The notes: a model not told the origin generated them from the letters alone. A stretch of DNA of 64,000 bases from Pseudoalteromonas xiamenensis (GCF_042431545.1 NZ_JBHLYX010000001.1); one strand, 5' to 3'; counted from the first letter of the stretch, positions 17,305 through 27,365 are shown. Program-made: numbers and translations.

Positions 17305-17485
17305 AAAAAGCTTCCTGATTAATCTGAGCGCATTTTAAAGGGGGTATTTTATAAAACCCATACTTTGCGGCCTGTAAATTCTTTAAATTTATGATACGAT
17401 GGCCTTCGCATATTTTAATAATAACATGCTCACGAGTCGCAAGTTTGACACAAAAGTGAGTGACACTGAAGGAAAGTAGAGTCAA

Positions 17486-20185
17486 ATGTCTGATCTCGCC
17501 AATGAAATCCTGCCAGTCAATATTGAAGACGAACTCAAGAACTCGTATCTAGATTACGCAATGAGCGTAATTGTTGGTCGTGCACTTCCTGATGTTCGTG
17601 ATGGTCTTAAGCCAGTGCACCGCCGCGTACTGTTCGCGATGCATGAACTTAAAAATGATTGGAACAAACCATACAAAAAATCTGCACGTGTTGTAGGTGA
17701 TGTAATCGGTAAATATCACCCTCATGGTGATAGTGCGGTATACGATACAATCGTACGTATGGCACAGCCATTCTCGTTGCGTTATATGCTCGTTGATGGT
17801 CAAGGTAACTTCGGTTCAGTTGATGGTGACTCTGCTGCGGCAATGCGTTATACGGAAGTCCGTATGTCGAAATTGTCACATGAGCTACTTGCCGACCTTG
17901 AAAAAGAAACGGTTGATTATGTGCCAAACTACGACGGTACAGAGCAAATCCCAGATGTTTTGCCAACTAGAGTGCCTAACTTATTGGTAAACGGTTCTTC
18001 TGGTATTGCGGTTGGTATGGCTACAAATATACCTCCACACAACTTAACAGAAGTTATCAATGGTTGTTTGGCTCTTATCCAAAATCCGGATATGACGATC
18101 GAAGAAATCATCGACTACATTCCGGGGCCTGATTTCCCAACCTCTGCAATTATTAACGGTAAGAAAGGCATTATCGATGCGTACAAAACCGGTCGTGGCA
18201 AAATCTACATTCGTGCCCGTGCAGAGATTGAGGTCGATGAAAAAACAGGCCGTGAAACGATTATCGTTCACGAGATCCCATACCAAGTTAACAAAGCACG
18301 TCTCATTGAAAAGATTGCTGAGTTAGTTAAAGAAAAGAAAATTGAAGGCATCAGTGCGCTACGTGATGAGTCTGACAAAGACGGTATGCGCATTGTTATT
18401 GAAGTTAAGCGTGGCGAAGTAGGCGAAGTTCTACTTAATAACCTGTATGCACAAACACAAATGCAAACTGTGTTTGGTATCAACATGGTTGCGCTTGCTA
18501 ACAATCAACCAAAATTGTTCAACATTAAAGAAATGTTGGAAGCGTTCATCATTCACCGCCGAGAAGTAGTAACACGCCGTACAGTGTATGATTTACGTAA
18601 AGCAAGAGATCGTGCCCATACACTTGAAGGTTTGGCGATTGCACTTGCAAACATCGACCCTATCATCGAACTTATTCGTAAGTCGCCAAGTCCAAGTGAA
18701 GCTAAAATTTCACTTGTTTCACGTCCATGGGACTTGGGTACTGTTCGTCCTATGCTTGAAAAAGCGGGTGAAGAAAACGCTGCGCGTCCAGACTGGTTAG
18801 CTCCAGAACTTGGTATCCGTGATGGCATGTACTACCTTTCTGAACAACAAGCACAAGCTATCTTAGATTTGCGTTTACATAAGCTTACTGGTCTTGAGCA
18901 CGAGAAAATTCTTGCTGAATACCAAGAGTTGCTAGATCTGATCGCTGAATTGCTTTACATCTTAAGTTCACCAGAGCGTTTGATGGAAGTAATCCGTGAC
19001 GAACTTGTTGAAATCAAAGAGACTTACGGTGATGGTCGTCGCACTGAAATTAGTGCAGCTGCACACGACATCAGCCTAGAAGACCTTATCACTGAAGAAG
19101 ACGTTGTTGTGACGCTTTCTCACGAAGGTTATGTGAAGTACCAACCGCTTTCTGACTATGAGTCTCAACGTCGTGGTGGTAAAGGTAAAGCAGCAACACG
19201 AATGAAAGACGAAGACTTTATCGAACGTCTGCTAGTTGCTAACACGCACGATACCATTCTTTGCTTCTCAACCTCAGGTCGCTTGTATTGGTTGAAAGTA
19301 TATCAACTACCACTTGCATCTCGTACTGCGCGCGGTAAGCCAATTGTTAACCTACTTCCGCTTGAAGCAGATGAACGTATTACAGCTATTCTTCCTGTTC
19401 GTGAATATGAAGAAAACAAATACGTAATCATGGCAACAGCAGATGGTACGGTTAAGAAGACGTCGCTCATTGAATACTCTCGTCAACGTTCAAGCGGTAT
19501 CATTGCGATTAACTTGAAAGAGGGCGATAGCCTCATTGGTGTTGATATCACCGATGGTAGTTCAGAAATTATGTTGTTCTCGGATGCAGGTAAAGTGGTT
19601 CGCTTTAAAGAAGCAGAAGAATCACAAGCAACAGATGAAGATGGCAACCCGATTTTTGATGAAAATGGCAACCCTGAAATTATTTTCAAAGGCGTAAGAC
19701 CAATGGGTCGTACTGCAACGGGTGTACGTGGCATTCGATTAGCAGATGATCAAAAAGTGGTTTCACTGATTGTGCCGAAGAACGACGGCCCAATCTTGAC
19801 GGTAACCGAGAATGGTTATGGTAAACGTACGCCACTTGAAGAATACCCAATTAAAGGTCGTGCAACGCAAGGCGTTGTGTCAATCAAAGTGTCTGAACGT
19901 AACGGCAAAGTTGTTGGTGCTGTTCAGGTTCTAGATAATGATGAAATCATGCTTATCTCGAATCGCGGCACGTTGGTACGTACTCGAGTTAACGAAGTTT
20001 CGGTTGTAGGACGAAATACACAAGGTGTTATTTTGATCCGTACTATTGACGGCGAACAAGTAGTTGGTTTACAACGTATCGATGAGATTGAGGTTGAAGA
20101 CCTTCCGTTTGATGAGGGTATTGAACAGGTTGATGGTGTCGATGATGCACCAGAAACGGTGAATGAAGAACAAGCACCGGAATAA
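17486..20185 (+). CDS. gyrA: DNA gyrase subunit A
   Basis: An 899-residue type IIA topoisomerase subunit that breaks and rejoins DNA while GyrB supplies ATP energy. The catalytic Tyr is Y122 in AAMRYTEVRMSK. The quinolone-resistance region reads HPHGDSAVYD with S83 and D87, the quinolone-susceptible residues in E. coli numbering. The C-terminal beta-pinwheel includes the GyrA box QRRGGKG near residue 560. An insertion-like acidic segment (ATDEDGNPIFDENGNPE, about 714-730) and an acidic tail follow. It starts at ATG 17486 with GGAAAG upstream and ends in a strong terminator. Confidence 0.98.
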   Translation: MSDLANEILPVNIEDELKNSYLDYAMSVIVGRALPDVRDGLKPVHRRVLFAMHELKNDWNKPYKKSARVVGDVIGKYHPHGDSAVYDTIVRMAQPFSLRYMLVDGQGNFGSVDGDSAAAMRYTEVRMSKLSHELLADLEKETVDYVPNYDGTEQIPDVLPTRVPNLLVNGSSGIAVGMATNIPPHNLTEVINGCLALIQNPDMTIEEIIDYIPGPDFPTSAIINGKKGIIDAYKTGRGKIYIRARAEIEVDEKTGRETIIVHEIPYQVNKARLIEKIAELVKEKKIEGISALRDESDKDGMRIVIEVKRGEVGEVLLNNLYAQTQMQTVFGINMVALANNQPKLFNIKEMLEAFIIHRREVVTRRTVYDLRKARDRAHTLEGLAIALANIDPIIELIRKSPSPSEAKISLVSRPWDLGTVRPMLEKAGEENAARPDWLAPELGIRDGMYYLSEQQAQAILDLRLHKLTGLEHEKILAEYQELLDLIAELLYILSSPERLMEVIRDELVEIKETYGDGRRTEISAAAHDISLEDLITEEDVVVTLSHEGYVKYQPLSDYESQRRGGKGKAATRMKDEDFIERLLVANTHDTILCFSTSGRLYWLKVYQLPLASRTARGKPIVNLLPLEADERITAILPVREYEENKYVIMATADGTVKKTSLIEYSRQRSSGIIAINLKEGDSLIGVDITDGSSEIMLFSDAGKVVRFKEAEESQATDEDGNPIFDENGNPEIIFKGVRPMGRTATGVRGIRLADDQKVVSLIVPKNDGPILTVTENGYGKRTPLEEYPIKGRATQGVVSIKVSERNGKVVGAVQVLDNDEIMLISNRGTLVRTRVNEVSVVGRNTQGVILIRTIDGEQVVGLQRIDEIEVEDLPFDEGIEQVDGVDDAPETVNEEQAPE

Positions 20186-20193
20186 CCAGTTTT

Positions 20194-20217
20194 AAAAGCG
20201 GCTTCGGCCGCTTTTTT
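20194..20217 (+). terminator. Terminator after gyrA
   Basis: A stem AAAAGCGGC / GCCGCTTTT closed by a TTCG tetraloop is followed by a T-run. Confidence 0.9.
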
Positions 20218-20358
20218 CGTTTTGTGCACTGGCCCTCTGAGTCATTTGTTTGTCCAAAAATGAGTGACTCATGATGAGTTAGTGTTTTGAATCAGGAATG
20301 AGAAGTGAACCCACTTTTCTAACCACCCACAAAGTCACTATTAGGAATGAGGAAAATA

Positions 20359-21441
20359 ATGACCGTTTATAATTTTTGCGCAGGCCCTGCGATGTTACCG
20401 CCAGATGTAATGAAAAAGGCACAGCAGGAGTTTCTTGATTGGCAAGGACTTGGTGTTTCAGTGATGGAAGTCAGCCACCGTTCTAAACCATTTTTAGCGA
20501 TGGTGAAAGAATGTGAAGCAAGCCTACGCAGATTGATGAACATCTCCGACGAATACGAAGTGCTGTTTATGCATGGTGGCGGTCGAGGCCAATTTGCTGC
20601 AGTGCCTTTAAACTTGAGCGAAGATGGCTTGCCTGGCGTTTACATTGAAAATGGTATTTGGTCTAAAGGCGCCACATCCGAAGGGGCAAAATACCTAGAA
20701 GCCCAAGGAATTGACATTCGTAACGATGTCGATGGTAAATTTAGCATTACGCCAGTTTCAGAGTGGACATTACCTGAAGCTGCGTCATTTATTCATTATT
20801 GCTCTAATGAAACAATTGATGGCATCGAGATATTTGACGTCCCTTCACATCCAACTGCGCCGATTGTGGCAGATATGTCATCGAACATTTTATCTCGTGA
20901 AATCAACGTAAATGACTTTGATTTGATTTACGCTGGCGCTCAGAAAAACATCGGCCCATCGGGTCTTTGTATTGTAATCATCAAGAAAACGTTATTAGCA
21001 CGAAAGGGATTAGTAAAGCCATCGATCCTTGACTATGCATTGGAAGCTCAGCAAGGCAGTATGTACAACACGCCTCCGACGTTCGCATGGTATTTGGCTG
21101 CTGAGGTATTCAAATATTTAGAATCTATTGGTGGTGTAAAAGAGATGGAAGCGCGAAATAGAGAAAAAGCGCAGATCTTGTATGACTACATCGATCAATC
21201 TGATTTTTATAGCAACAAGGTTGCCGTTCACTGTCGTTCGCTAATGAATGTTCCATTTTGGCTAAAAGACGATGCGTTAAATGAAGCCTTTATATCTCAA
21301 GCAGAGCAAGCTGGACTGGTTGCGCTAGAAGGACATCGTATCGTTGGTGGTATGCGAGCTAGTATTTACAACGCTATGCCTATTGAAGGTGTACAAGCGT
21401 TAGTCGCCTTTATGGAACAATTTGCCAAGGAGAACAGTTGA
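20359..21441 (+). CDS. serC: Phosphoserine aminotransferase
   Basis: A 360-residue class V PLP aminotransferase, the usual length. It makes phosphoserine for serine synthesis and acts in pyridoxal phosphate synthesis. Family features are the N-terminal VYNFCAGPAMLP, MEVSHRS, LFMHGGGRGQF, the PLP-Lys segment YAGAQKNIGPSGLC and GGMRASIYNAMP near the C-terminus. I place the start at ATG 20359, which has GAGG 9 bases upstream, rather than 12 bases earlier. It is translationally coupled to aroA through TGATG, the classic serC-aroA operon. Confidence 0.97.
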   Translation: MTVYNFCAGPAMLPPDVMKKAQQEFLDWQGLGVSVMEVSHRSKPFLAMVKECEASLRRLMNISDEYEVLFMHGGGRGQFAAVPLNLSEDGLPGVYIENGIWSKGATSEGAKYLEAQGIDIRNDVDGKFSITPVSEWTLPEAASFIHYCSNETIDGIEIFDVPSHPTAPIVADMSSNILSREINVNDFDLIYAGAQKNIGPSGLCIVIIKKTLLARKGLVKPSILDYALEAQQGSMYNTPPTFAWYLAAEVFKYLESIGGVKEMEARNREKAQILYDYIDQSDFYSNKVAVHCRSLMNVPFWLKDDALNEAFISQAEQAGLVALEGHRIVGGMRASIYNAMPIEGVQALVAFMEQFAKENS

Positions 21442-22718
21442 TGGAGCAATTGCGACTGCAACCGATTTCCAAAGTAAATGGAGTTGTCACGCTACCCGGT
21501 TCAAAGAGCTTGTCGAACCGAATTCTATTACTAGCGGCATTGTGTAAAGGCCAAACTAAAGTTACCAACCTACTTGATAGTGATGATATTCGTCACATGC
21601 TTGGCGCTCTAGAGCAAATGGGTGTATCAGTAACGTTGAATGAAGAAAAAACGGAAGCACTAGTCAATGGGCAAGGTGGTGTTCTAAATACGCCCTCTAA
21701 TGAGCTATTTTTAGGTAACGCTGGAACTGCTTACCGTCCTTTGACGGCAGTGCTTGCAACAACACAGGGTGAATTTACATTAGTCGGTGAGCCACGAATG
21801 GAAGAGCGTCCAATCGGCCACTTAGTTGATGCACTCAGTGACCTAGGCGCCGATATTACGTATCTGAAAACAAAGGATTACCCACCGCTCAAAATTGCGG
21901 GTAAACGTTTGACTGGTGGCAGGGTTGAGATTGATGGTTCTATTTCTAGCCAATTTTTAACCGCACTATTAATGGCAGCGCCATTGTTTGCAGGAGATAG
22001 CGAAATCCATATTAAAGGTGAGTTGGTTTCTAAGCCATATATTGATATCACCTTAGGCGTCATGCGCCAATTTGGCGTAGACGTGGACAATGAAAACTAT
22101 CAAGTGTTCCGTGTTAAAGGCAATCAGCAATACCAATCTCCTGGCGAAATTTTAGTTGAAGGTGATGCATCTTCCGCTTCTTATTTTGTCGCGGCTGCGG
22201 CAATTGCTGGGGGCGAAATCGAGATCCGTGGCGTTGGCTCTAAAAGCGTGCAAGGCGACATTGGGTTCGCCCATGTAATGGAGCAGGTTGGCGCTCAAAT
22301 TGATTGGCATGATGATCGTATCGTTGTCCGTAAAGGTGAACTAAAGGGCGTAGACATTGATGCCAATGCTATTCCAGACGCGGCGATGACTCTTGCGACG
22401 GTTGCACTCTTTGCGAAAGGGCCTACAGCGATTCGTAATATTTATAATTGGCGAGTGAAGGAAACTGACCGGTTAAACGCGATGGCGACTGAGCTTCGTA
22501 AAGTTGGGGCCACGGTCGTTGAAGGTCATGATTTTATTGAAATTGAACCGCCTAAAACCTTTAATGTTGTCGATATAGATACTTATAACGACCACCGCAT
22601 CGCGATGTGTTTTTCCATGGTCGCTGTTGGTGGCAAAGAGATTATTATTAACGATCCTAAATGTACTGCGAAAACGTTCCCAACGTATTTTGACGTGCTA
22701 TCAAGTATTAGTGAATAG
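21441..22718 (+). CDS. aroA: 5-enolpyruvylshikimate-3-phosphate synthase
   Basis: A 425-residue EPSP synthase of the shikimate pathway, joining phosphoenolpyruvate to shikimate-3-phosphate. The signatures LPGSKSLSNRILLLAAL, LFLGNAGTAYRPLTAVL (with GNAGTA, as in class I, glyphosate-sensitive enzymes) and EERPIGHLVDAL are present. RVKETDRLNAMATELRKVGA and DHRIAMCFS lie in the second half. The start ATG overlaps the serC stop (TGATG) and has AAGGAG upstream. A strong terminator follows. Confidence 0.97.
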   Translation: MEQLRLQPISKVNGVVTLPGSKSLSNRILLLAALCKGQTKVTNLLDSDDIRHMLGALEQMGVSVTLNEEKTEALVNGQGGVLNTPSNELFLGNAGTAYRPLTAVLATTQGEFTLVGEPRMEERPIGHLVDALSDLGADITYLKTKDYPPLKIAGKRLTGGRVEIDGSISSQFLTALLMAAPLFAGDSEIHIKGELVSKPYIDITLGVMRQFGVDVDNENYQVFRVKGNQQYQSPGEILVEGDASSASYFVAAAAIAGGEIEIRGVGSKSVQGDIGFAHVMEQVGAQIDWHDDRIVVRKGELKGVDIDANAIPDAAMTLATVALFAKGPTAIRNIYNWRVKETDRLNAMATELRKVGATVVEGHDFIEIEPPKTFNVVDIDTYNDHRIAMCFSMVAVGGKEIIINDPKCTAKTFPTYFDVLSSISE

Positions 22719-22766
22719 TTCACTCTCGACTCCATTTGATCAATACGCTTGATGCGTTGATTAGAT

Positions 22767-22794
22767 AAAAAAGGCCGGTTTACCGGCCTTTTTA
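22767..22794 (+). terminator. Terminator after aroA
   Basis: A stem AAAAGGCCGG / CCGGCCTTTTT with a short loop and T-run. It ends the serC-aroA operon. Confidence 0.9.
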
Positions 22795-22858
22795 ATTCAT
22801 CCCCCCAATCAGAAATAAGACGGGAGGTCTATAAATAAAAAGCAGATGGCGGCTATAG

Positions 22859-23010
22859 TTATCACTTGAGCAGTTTGAATCTTGGTATGAAAAAGCGTCA
22901 ATAGATAATCTAGAAGGTCATTTTTATGGCAAGAAAATAATTCAGATCTAGAAATTATCATTGCCACCAAAAGGCTTGATGTTAAAGGAATGTACCTAGG
23001 TTATTGGTGA
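22859..23010 (+). pseudogene. Possible decayed coding remnant between aroA and cmk
   Basis: In the otherwise gene-free gap 22719-23117, one frame reads LSLEQFESWYEKAS...FYGKKIIQI and stops at 22951. A second frame, open from 22942, continues SDLEIIIATKRLDVKGMYLGYW and stops at 23010. A single frameshift would join them into about 50 protein-like residues. I do not recognise a family and no start codon is evident. The rest of the gap holds only the aroA terminator and a possible TATAAT-like -10 box near 23073 for cmk. This could be chance. Confidence 0.22.
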
Positions 23011-23117
23011 CTAAAAGCGATTTTCTAACAAAAAGTTACATCATCAAGCAGCTTTTATATAGAAACTCACGTATAATATCGCCCCAGAAAATTAGGTGAG
23101 CATTTTTGGAGGTTTGA

Positions 23118-23831
23118 ATGCAGGCAACTATGCCCGTGATCACCGTAGATGGCCCAAGTGGATCTGGCAAAGGAACTGTTTGTCGCTTGTTAGCTGAAAA
23201 GTTGAATTGGGATGTTTTGGATAGTGGAGCAATCTATCGAGTGCTAGCACTTGCAGCGATTCATCATAACATTGCCCTAGATAATGAAGCGGATCTTGTG
23301 CCTTTAGCAGCAAACTTAGACGTACAGTTTTTGATTGATGCCACAACAAAAAGAACCAAAATAGTATTAGAAGGCGAAGACGTCAGCAATACCATTCGCA
23401 ATGAAGAAGTGGGCGCTGCAGCTTCAAAAGTCGCTGCTTTACCACGAGTTCGTGAAGCACTTTTGCGTCGTCAAAGAGCGTTCCGTTCTGAAGTTGGTCT
23501 TATCGCCGACGGCAGAGACATGGGAACGGTTGTTTTCCCTGACGCAGAAATAAAACTCTATCTTACGGCGAGCGCTGAAGAAAGAGCGAGAAGACGCTTC
23601 AATGAGTTGAACGATAAAGGCTTAGATGTTACACTTAGTGGTCTGCTTGAAGATATAAAAGCTCGTGATGATCGCGATATGAATCGTAAAGTTGCACCGC
23701 TCGTGCCTGCGGATGATGCGATAACGATTGATACAACTGAGCTTAATGCAGAACAGGTATTTGACCGAGTCTTATCGATTTTGTCGGATGCCGTAATGTC
23801 AGGCAAGCTTCCTAAGGGAAGTTTAAAATAG
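23118..23831 (+). CDS. cmk: Cytidylate kinase
   Basis: A 237-residue nucleoside monophosphate kinase that phosphorylates CMP and dCMP. The P-loop is DGPSGSGKGTVC near the N-terminus, and the family motifs DSGAIYR, DGRDMGTVVFPDAE and RDDRDMNRKVAPL follow. It is about ten residues longer than the E. coli protein. GGAGG 5 bases before ATG 23118 fixes the start. It lies upstream of rpsA, a strongly conserved order in gammaproteobacteria, and the pair may share transcripts. Confidence 0.96.
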   Translation: MQATMPVITVDGPSGSGKGTVCRLLAEKLNWDVLDSGAIYRVLALAAIHHNIALDNEADLVPLAANLDVQFLIDATTKRTKIVLEGEDVSNTIRNEEVGAAASKVAALPRVREALLRRQRAFRSEVGLIADGRDMGTVVFPDAEIKLYLTASAEERARRRFNELNDKGLDVTLSGLLEDIKARDDRDMNRKVAPLVPADDAITIDTTELNAEQVFDRVLSILSDAVMSGKLPKGSLK

Positions 23832-23929
23832 AATTTTTTTGTGTGTTAGCAGGATGCTGACGCTTTATTCATAACCCCATGCAGCATGGTTGCTAATTGG
23901 TAAATTAACTTTATAGAGACGTATTTAGT

Positions 23930-25597
23930 ATGTCAGAAAATTTTGCGCAGTTATTTGAAGAGAGCCTAAAGGGTTTTGATGCAGAACAAGGCTCAATCGT
24001 AAAAGGTGTAGTTATTTCAATCGAGAACAACGTTGTTCTAGTTGACGCTGGCCTTAAGTCTGAAAGTGCAATCCCTGTTGAGCAATTCAAAAATGCTGCT
24101 GGTGAGATTGAAGTTGCTGTTGGCGACGAAGTTGATGTTGCACTAGACGCAATCGAAGACGGTTTCGGTGAGACTATCCTTTCTCGTGAGAAAGCGAAGC
24201 GTCACGAAGCTTGGATTCGTCTTGAGAAAGCATGTGAAGAGCAAGAAACTGTTATCGGTGTTATCAACGGTAAAGTTAAAGGCGGTTTCACTGTTGAAGT
24301 GGACACGATCCGTGCGTTCCTACCTGGTTCACTAGTAGACGTTCGTCCAGTTCGCGACACTGCTCACCTAGAAGGTAAAGAGCTTGAGTTCAAAGTAATC
24401 AAGCTTGACCAAAAGCGTAACAACGTAGTTGTTTCTCGTCGTGCTGTTATCGAGTCTGAAAACTCACAAGAGCGTGATGAACTACTTCAGAACCTTGTTG
24501 AAGGTCAAGAAGTTAAAGGTATCGTTAAGAACCTTACTGACTACGGTGCGTTCGTAGATTTAGGCGGTGTTGACGGCCTTCTACACATCACTGACATGGC
24601 TTGGAAACGCGTTAAGCACCCAAGCGAAATCGTAAATGTTGGTGACGAAATCCTAGTTAAAGTTCTTAAGTTTGACAAAGACAAAACTCGCGTTTCTCTA
24701 GGTCTTAAGCAACTTGGCGAAGATCCATGGGCAGCTATCGCTGGCCGTTACCCAGAAGGTGCTAAACTTACTGGTCGCGTAACTAACCTAACTGACTACG
24801 GCTGTTTCGTTGAAATCGAAGAAGGCGTTGAAGGTCTAGTTCACGTTTCAGAAATGGATTGGACTAACAAGAACATCCACCCATCTAAAGTTGTTTCACT
24901 TGGTGACACTGTAGAAGTGATGGTTCTTGAAATCGACGAAGAACGTCGTCGTATTTCTCTAGGTCTTAAACAATGTAAGCCTAACCCATGGCAAGAGTTT
25001 GCTCGTCAATTCAACAAAGGCGACCAAGTAACTGGTAAGATCAAGTCAATCACTGACTTCGGTATCTTCATCGGTCTTGACGGCGGTATTGACGGTCTTG
25101 TTCACCTATCTGACATCTCTTGGAACACTCCAGGTGAAGAAGCAGTACGTGAATTCAAGAAAGGCGACGAAATCACAGCTATCGTTCTACAAGTAGATCC
25201 AGAGCGTGAGCGTATCTCTCTTGGTGTTAAGCAAATCGAAGCTGATCCTTTCAATAACTACCTAGACGCAAACAAAAAAGGTGCTATTGTTAAAGGTAAA
25301 GTGACTGAAGTTGACGCTAAAGGCGCAACGATTGAGCTTGGCGAAGGTGTTGAAGGTTACATCCGTGTAGCTGACATCGCTCAAGAGCGTGTTGAAGACG
25401 CAACAACTGTTGTTTCTGCAGGCGACGAAATCGAAGCTAAATTCATGGGCGTAGACCGTAAGAACCGTGCTATCAGCCTATCAGTTAAAGCTATGTTCGA
25501 AGCTGAAGAGAAAGAAGTTCTTGAGAAGCTTAAGAAAGACGAGCCAGAGTTCGAAAACGCTATGGCAGCAGCTTTCAAAAACGCTCAAAAAGACTAA
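23930..25597 (+). CDS. rpsA: 30S ribosomal protein S1
   Basis: A 555-residue protein with six S1 RNA-binding repeats, the full E. coli-type complement. The third to sixth are most similar (GxVxxLTDYGAFVDLGG...GLLHITDM pattern). S1 recruits and unfolds mRNA on the small ribosomal subunit. Codon use is strikingly biased towards optimal codons, as expected for a highly expressed gene. In E. coli S1 represses its own translation through the leader. The 98-base gap after cmk could serve this role here, but I cannot show it. A terminator separates it from ihfB. Confidence 0.98.
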   Translation: MSENFAQLFEESLKGFDAEQGSIVKGVVISIENNVVLVDAGLKSESAIPVEQFKNAAGEIEVAVGDEVDVALDAIEDGFGETILSREKAKRHEAWIRLEKACEEQETVIGVINGKVKGGFTVEVDTIRAFLPGSLVDVRPVRDTAHLEGKELEFKVIKLDQKRNNVVVSRRAVIESENSQERDELLQNLVEGQEVKGIVKNLTDYGAFVDLGGVDGLLHITDMAWKRVKHPSEIVNVGDEILVKVLKFDKDKTRVSLGLKQLGEDPWAAIAGRYPEGAKLTGRVTNLTDYGCFVEIEEGVEGLVHVSEMDWTNKNIHPSKVVSLGDTVEVMVLEIDEERRRISLGLKQCKPNPWQEFARQFNKGDQVTGKIKSITDFGIFIGLDGGIDGLVHLSDISWNTPGEEAVREFKKGDEITAIVLQVDPERERISLGVKQIEADPFNNYLDANKKGAIVKGKVTEVDAKGATIELGEGVEGYIRVADIAQERVEDATTVVSAGDEIEAKFMGVDRKNRAISLSVKAMFEAEEKEVLEKLKKDEPEFENAMAAAFKNAQKD

Positions 25598-25613
25598 TTT
25601 TTCAAGTCTAAAT

Positions 25614-25641
25614 GGAAGGGCACTTTAGCCCTTCCTTTTTT
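25614..25641 (+). terminator. Terminator after rpsA
   Basis: A stem GGAAGGGC / GCCCTTCC with a short loop, followed by six T, located 17 bases after the rpsA stop. Confidence 0.85.
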
Positions 25642-25661
25642 GTGTTTTAAGGAAATGATAT

Positions 25662-25952
25662 ATGACAAAGTCAGAACTGATAGAACAATTAGCACAACAG
25701 CATGCCCATGTACCTATGAAAGACGTGGAAAATGCAGTAAAAGAGATTCTTGAGCTAATGGCAGGGTCATTGTCTGCTTCAGAGCGTATAGAGATTCGTG
25801 GTTTTGGTAGTTTTTCTCTACACTACCGTGCACCAAGAACAGGTCGTAACCCAAAGACGGGCGATACTGTTGAATTAGATGGTAAACACGTACCACATTT
25901 CAAACCAGGTAAAGAGCTTCGTGATCGTGTAAACGAAAGCATCAGTGGTTAA
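25662..25952 (+). CDS. ihfB: Integration host factor subunit beta
   Basis: A 96-residue DNA-bending protein of the HU/IHF family. It begins MTKSELIEQLAQQ and carries the family signature with GFGSFSLHYRAPRTGRNPKTG, including the arm that intercalates into the minor groove. With IhfA it forms the nucleoid protein IHF. The position right after rpsA is the standard one. lapA begins 14 bases further on, so the genes from here to lapB probably form one transcript. Confidence 0.97.
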   Translation: MTKSELIEQLAQQHAHVPMKDVENAVKEILELMAGSLSASERIEIRGFGSFSLHYRAPRTGRNPKTGDTVELDGKHVPHFKPGKELRDRVNESISG

Positions 25953-25966
25953 GTTCGAGGTAACCA

Positions 25967-26227
25967 TTGCTAAGGATTATTATTAAGGGAGTGGCAATTA
26001 GTTTAATCATACTAGCGTTTATACTTGGGACTCAAAACCCACACCTAGTTAAGTTAAACTTCATTGTAGCAAGCAGTACACTTCCTTTAGCTGCGGTAAT
26101 GAGCATTTGCTTTATATTAGGTATATCCATTGGTTTGGCTGTGTTTAGCGTGTTTTTTACCAAATTAAAGTGGCAGCATTATCGGTATAAAAAACAAAAT
26201 TCCGCCATTAGTGATGTAGAAAACTAA
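25967..26227 (+). CDS. lapA: Lipopolysaccharide assembly protein A
   Basis: An 86-residue inner-membrane protein of the LapA (YciS, DUF1049) family. There are two predicted membrane segments at about residues 5-20 and 35-60. The family's LGTQNPHLVKLNF segment lies between them, and a short charged tail follows. The start is a TTG at 25967 supported by GAGGT 6 bases upstream. No ATG gives a complete protein. It works with LapB in controlling LpxC turnover and LPS assembly, and it is separated from lapB by a single base. Confidence 0.9.
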   Translation: MLRIIIKGVAISLIILAFILGTQNPHLVKLNFIVASSTLPLAAVMSICFILGISIGLAVFSVFFTKLKWQHYRYKKQNSAISDVEN

Positions 26228-26228
26228 T

Positions 26229-27365
26229 ATGCTTGAGCTGTTGTTTTTACTGCTCCCTGTAGCAGCCGCCTATGGTTACATCATGGGTAAAAATAGCGCT
26301 AAAAACCAAGCTCATGAACAAAATCGCATCATTACATCAGAATACAGTAAAGGCCTTAAATACTTACTTGATAGAGAAGAAGATCAAGGTCTTGAACATC
26401 TCATTAAATTATTAGAAGTCTCAGCGGATACGGTAGAGCATTATCTTACGCTTGCATCGCTATTCCGTAAGCGTGGAGAATTAGACCGCGCGATTAAAAT
26501 TCACGAATTGTTGTTAAAGCAACCAGCATTAGAACACGCCGATTTGGCTGTAAACCGTCTAGAGCTTGCACTCGATTATATAATGGCTGGCATGTTAGAC
26601 AGTGCGGAAGAACACCTTGTAATTCTGATCAAATCCGAACACAAAGAAGCGATTGATCCAATGCTCTCCTTGTACTCTCAAATGCGAGAGTGGCAAAAAG
26701 GCATCAATATGTTCGAAGCACATCGTAATTTAGTGACTCGCCCACAACAGCTCGCGACAATTGCAAACTATTATTGCGAAGCGGGCATTGAATCAGAAAA
26801 CATGGAGCTCATTGAGCGAGCATTTCGACTGAAATATAAAGCGATGCGACCACTCTATGAATTGGGCAAACAAGCCTTTATTCAAAAAGACTTCGTCAAG
26901 TCGATTTATTACTGGCGTGAGCTAGCCACATTTAAACCGGTCACGGTTCCCTTATTCATTGAGGACCTCGAAAGCAGCTATAAGTCACTCAATCTTGAAG
27001 AACAGTTTGATGAACTGATTGAAGAATTGTTGTGTCAGGGTGGTGTTTTAATTCGCATTAAATATTGCGAAGTGTTGGTAAAAAATGGCGAAGTAGAAAA
27101 GGCGATCCTGTTCTTAACAGCGAGTCTAAAGCGAGAACCATCAATACGCGGATTCAGTTTTCTGTTACAATTACTCGGAGAAAAACAAGGCAACATGACC
27201 GAAGTGTTGGCCCAGATTGATAAGTTGGTCAAGTCCTACATTGCGACGAAGCACGAGTATCAATGTCAACACTGTGGCTTTAGTAGTCACACGCTTTATT
27301 GGTTATGTCCGTCTTGTAAGCACTGGGAAACCATACTTCCATCGAAAGGCCTTGACGGTTATTAG
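26229..27365 (+). CDS. lapB: Lipopolysaccharide assembly protein B
   Basis: A 378-residue LapB (YciM) protein: an N-terminal membrane anchor (about 1-20), a chain of TPR repeats and a C-terminal rubredoxin-like zinc ribbon with CQHCGF and CPSCKHW. In E. coli LapB guides LpxC to FtsH for degradation and balances LPS with phospholipid synthesis. The length and domain order match the family. It directly follows lapA and precedes pyrF by 33 bases, the conserved gammaproteobacterial order. Confidence 0.95.
   Translation: MLELLFLLLPVAAAYGYIMGKNSAKNQAHEQNRIITSEYSKGLKYLLDREEDQGLEHLIKLLEVSADTVEHYLTLASLFRKRGELDRAIKIHELLLKQPALEHADLAVNRLELALDYIMAGMLDSAEEHLVILIKSEHKEAIDPMLSLYSQMREWQKGINMFEAHRNLVTRPQQLATIANYYCEAGIESENMELIERAFRLKYKAMRPLYELGKQAFIQKDFVKSIYYWRELATFKPVTVPLFIEDLESSYKSLNLEEQFDELIEELLCQGGVLIRIKYCEVLVKNGEVEKAILFLTASLKREPSIRGFSFLLQLLGEKQGNMTEVLAQIDKLVKSYIATKHEYQCQHCGFSSHTLYWLCPSCKHWETILPSKGLDGY

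Noticed and set aside
17724..17752. Quinolone-resistance mutation in gyrA
   Set aside because: Residues 83 and 87 are Ser and Asp, the susceptible state.
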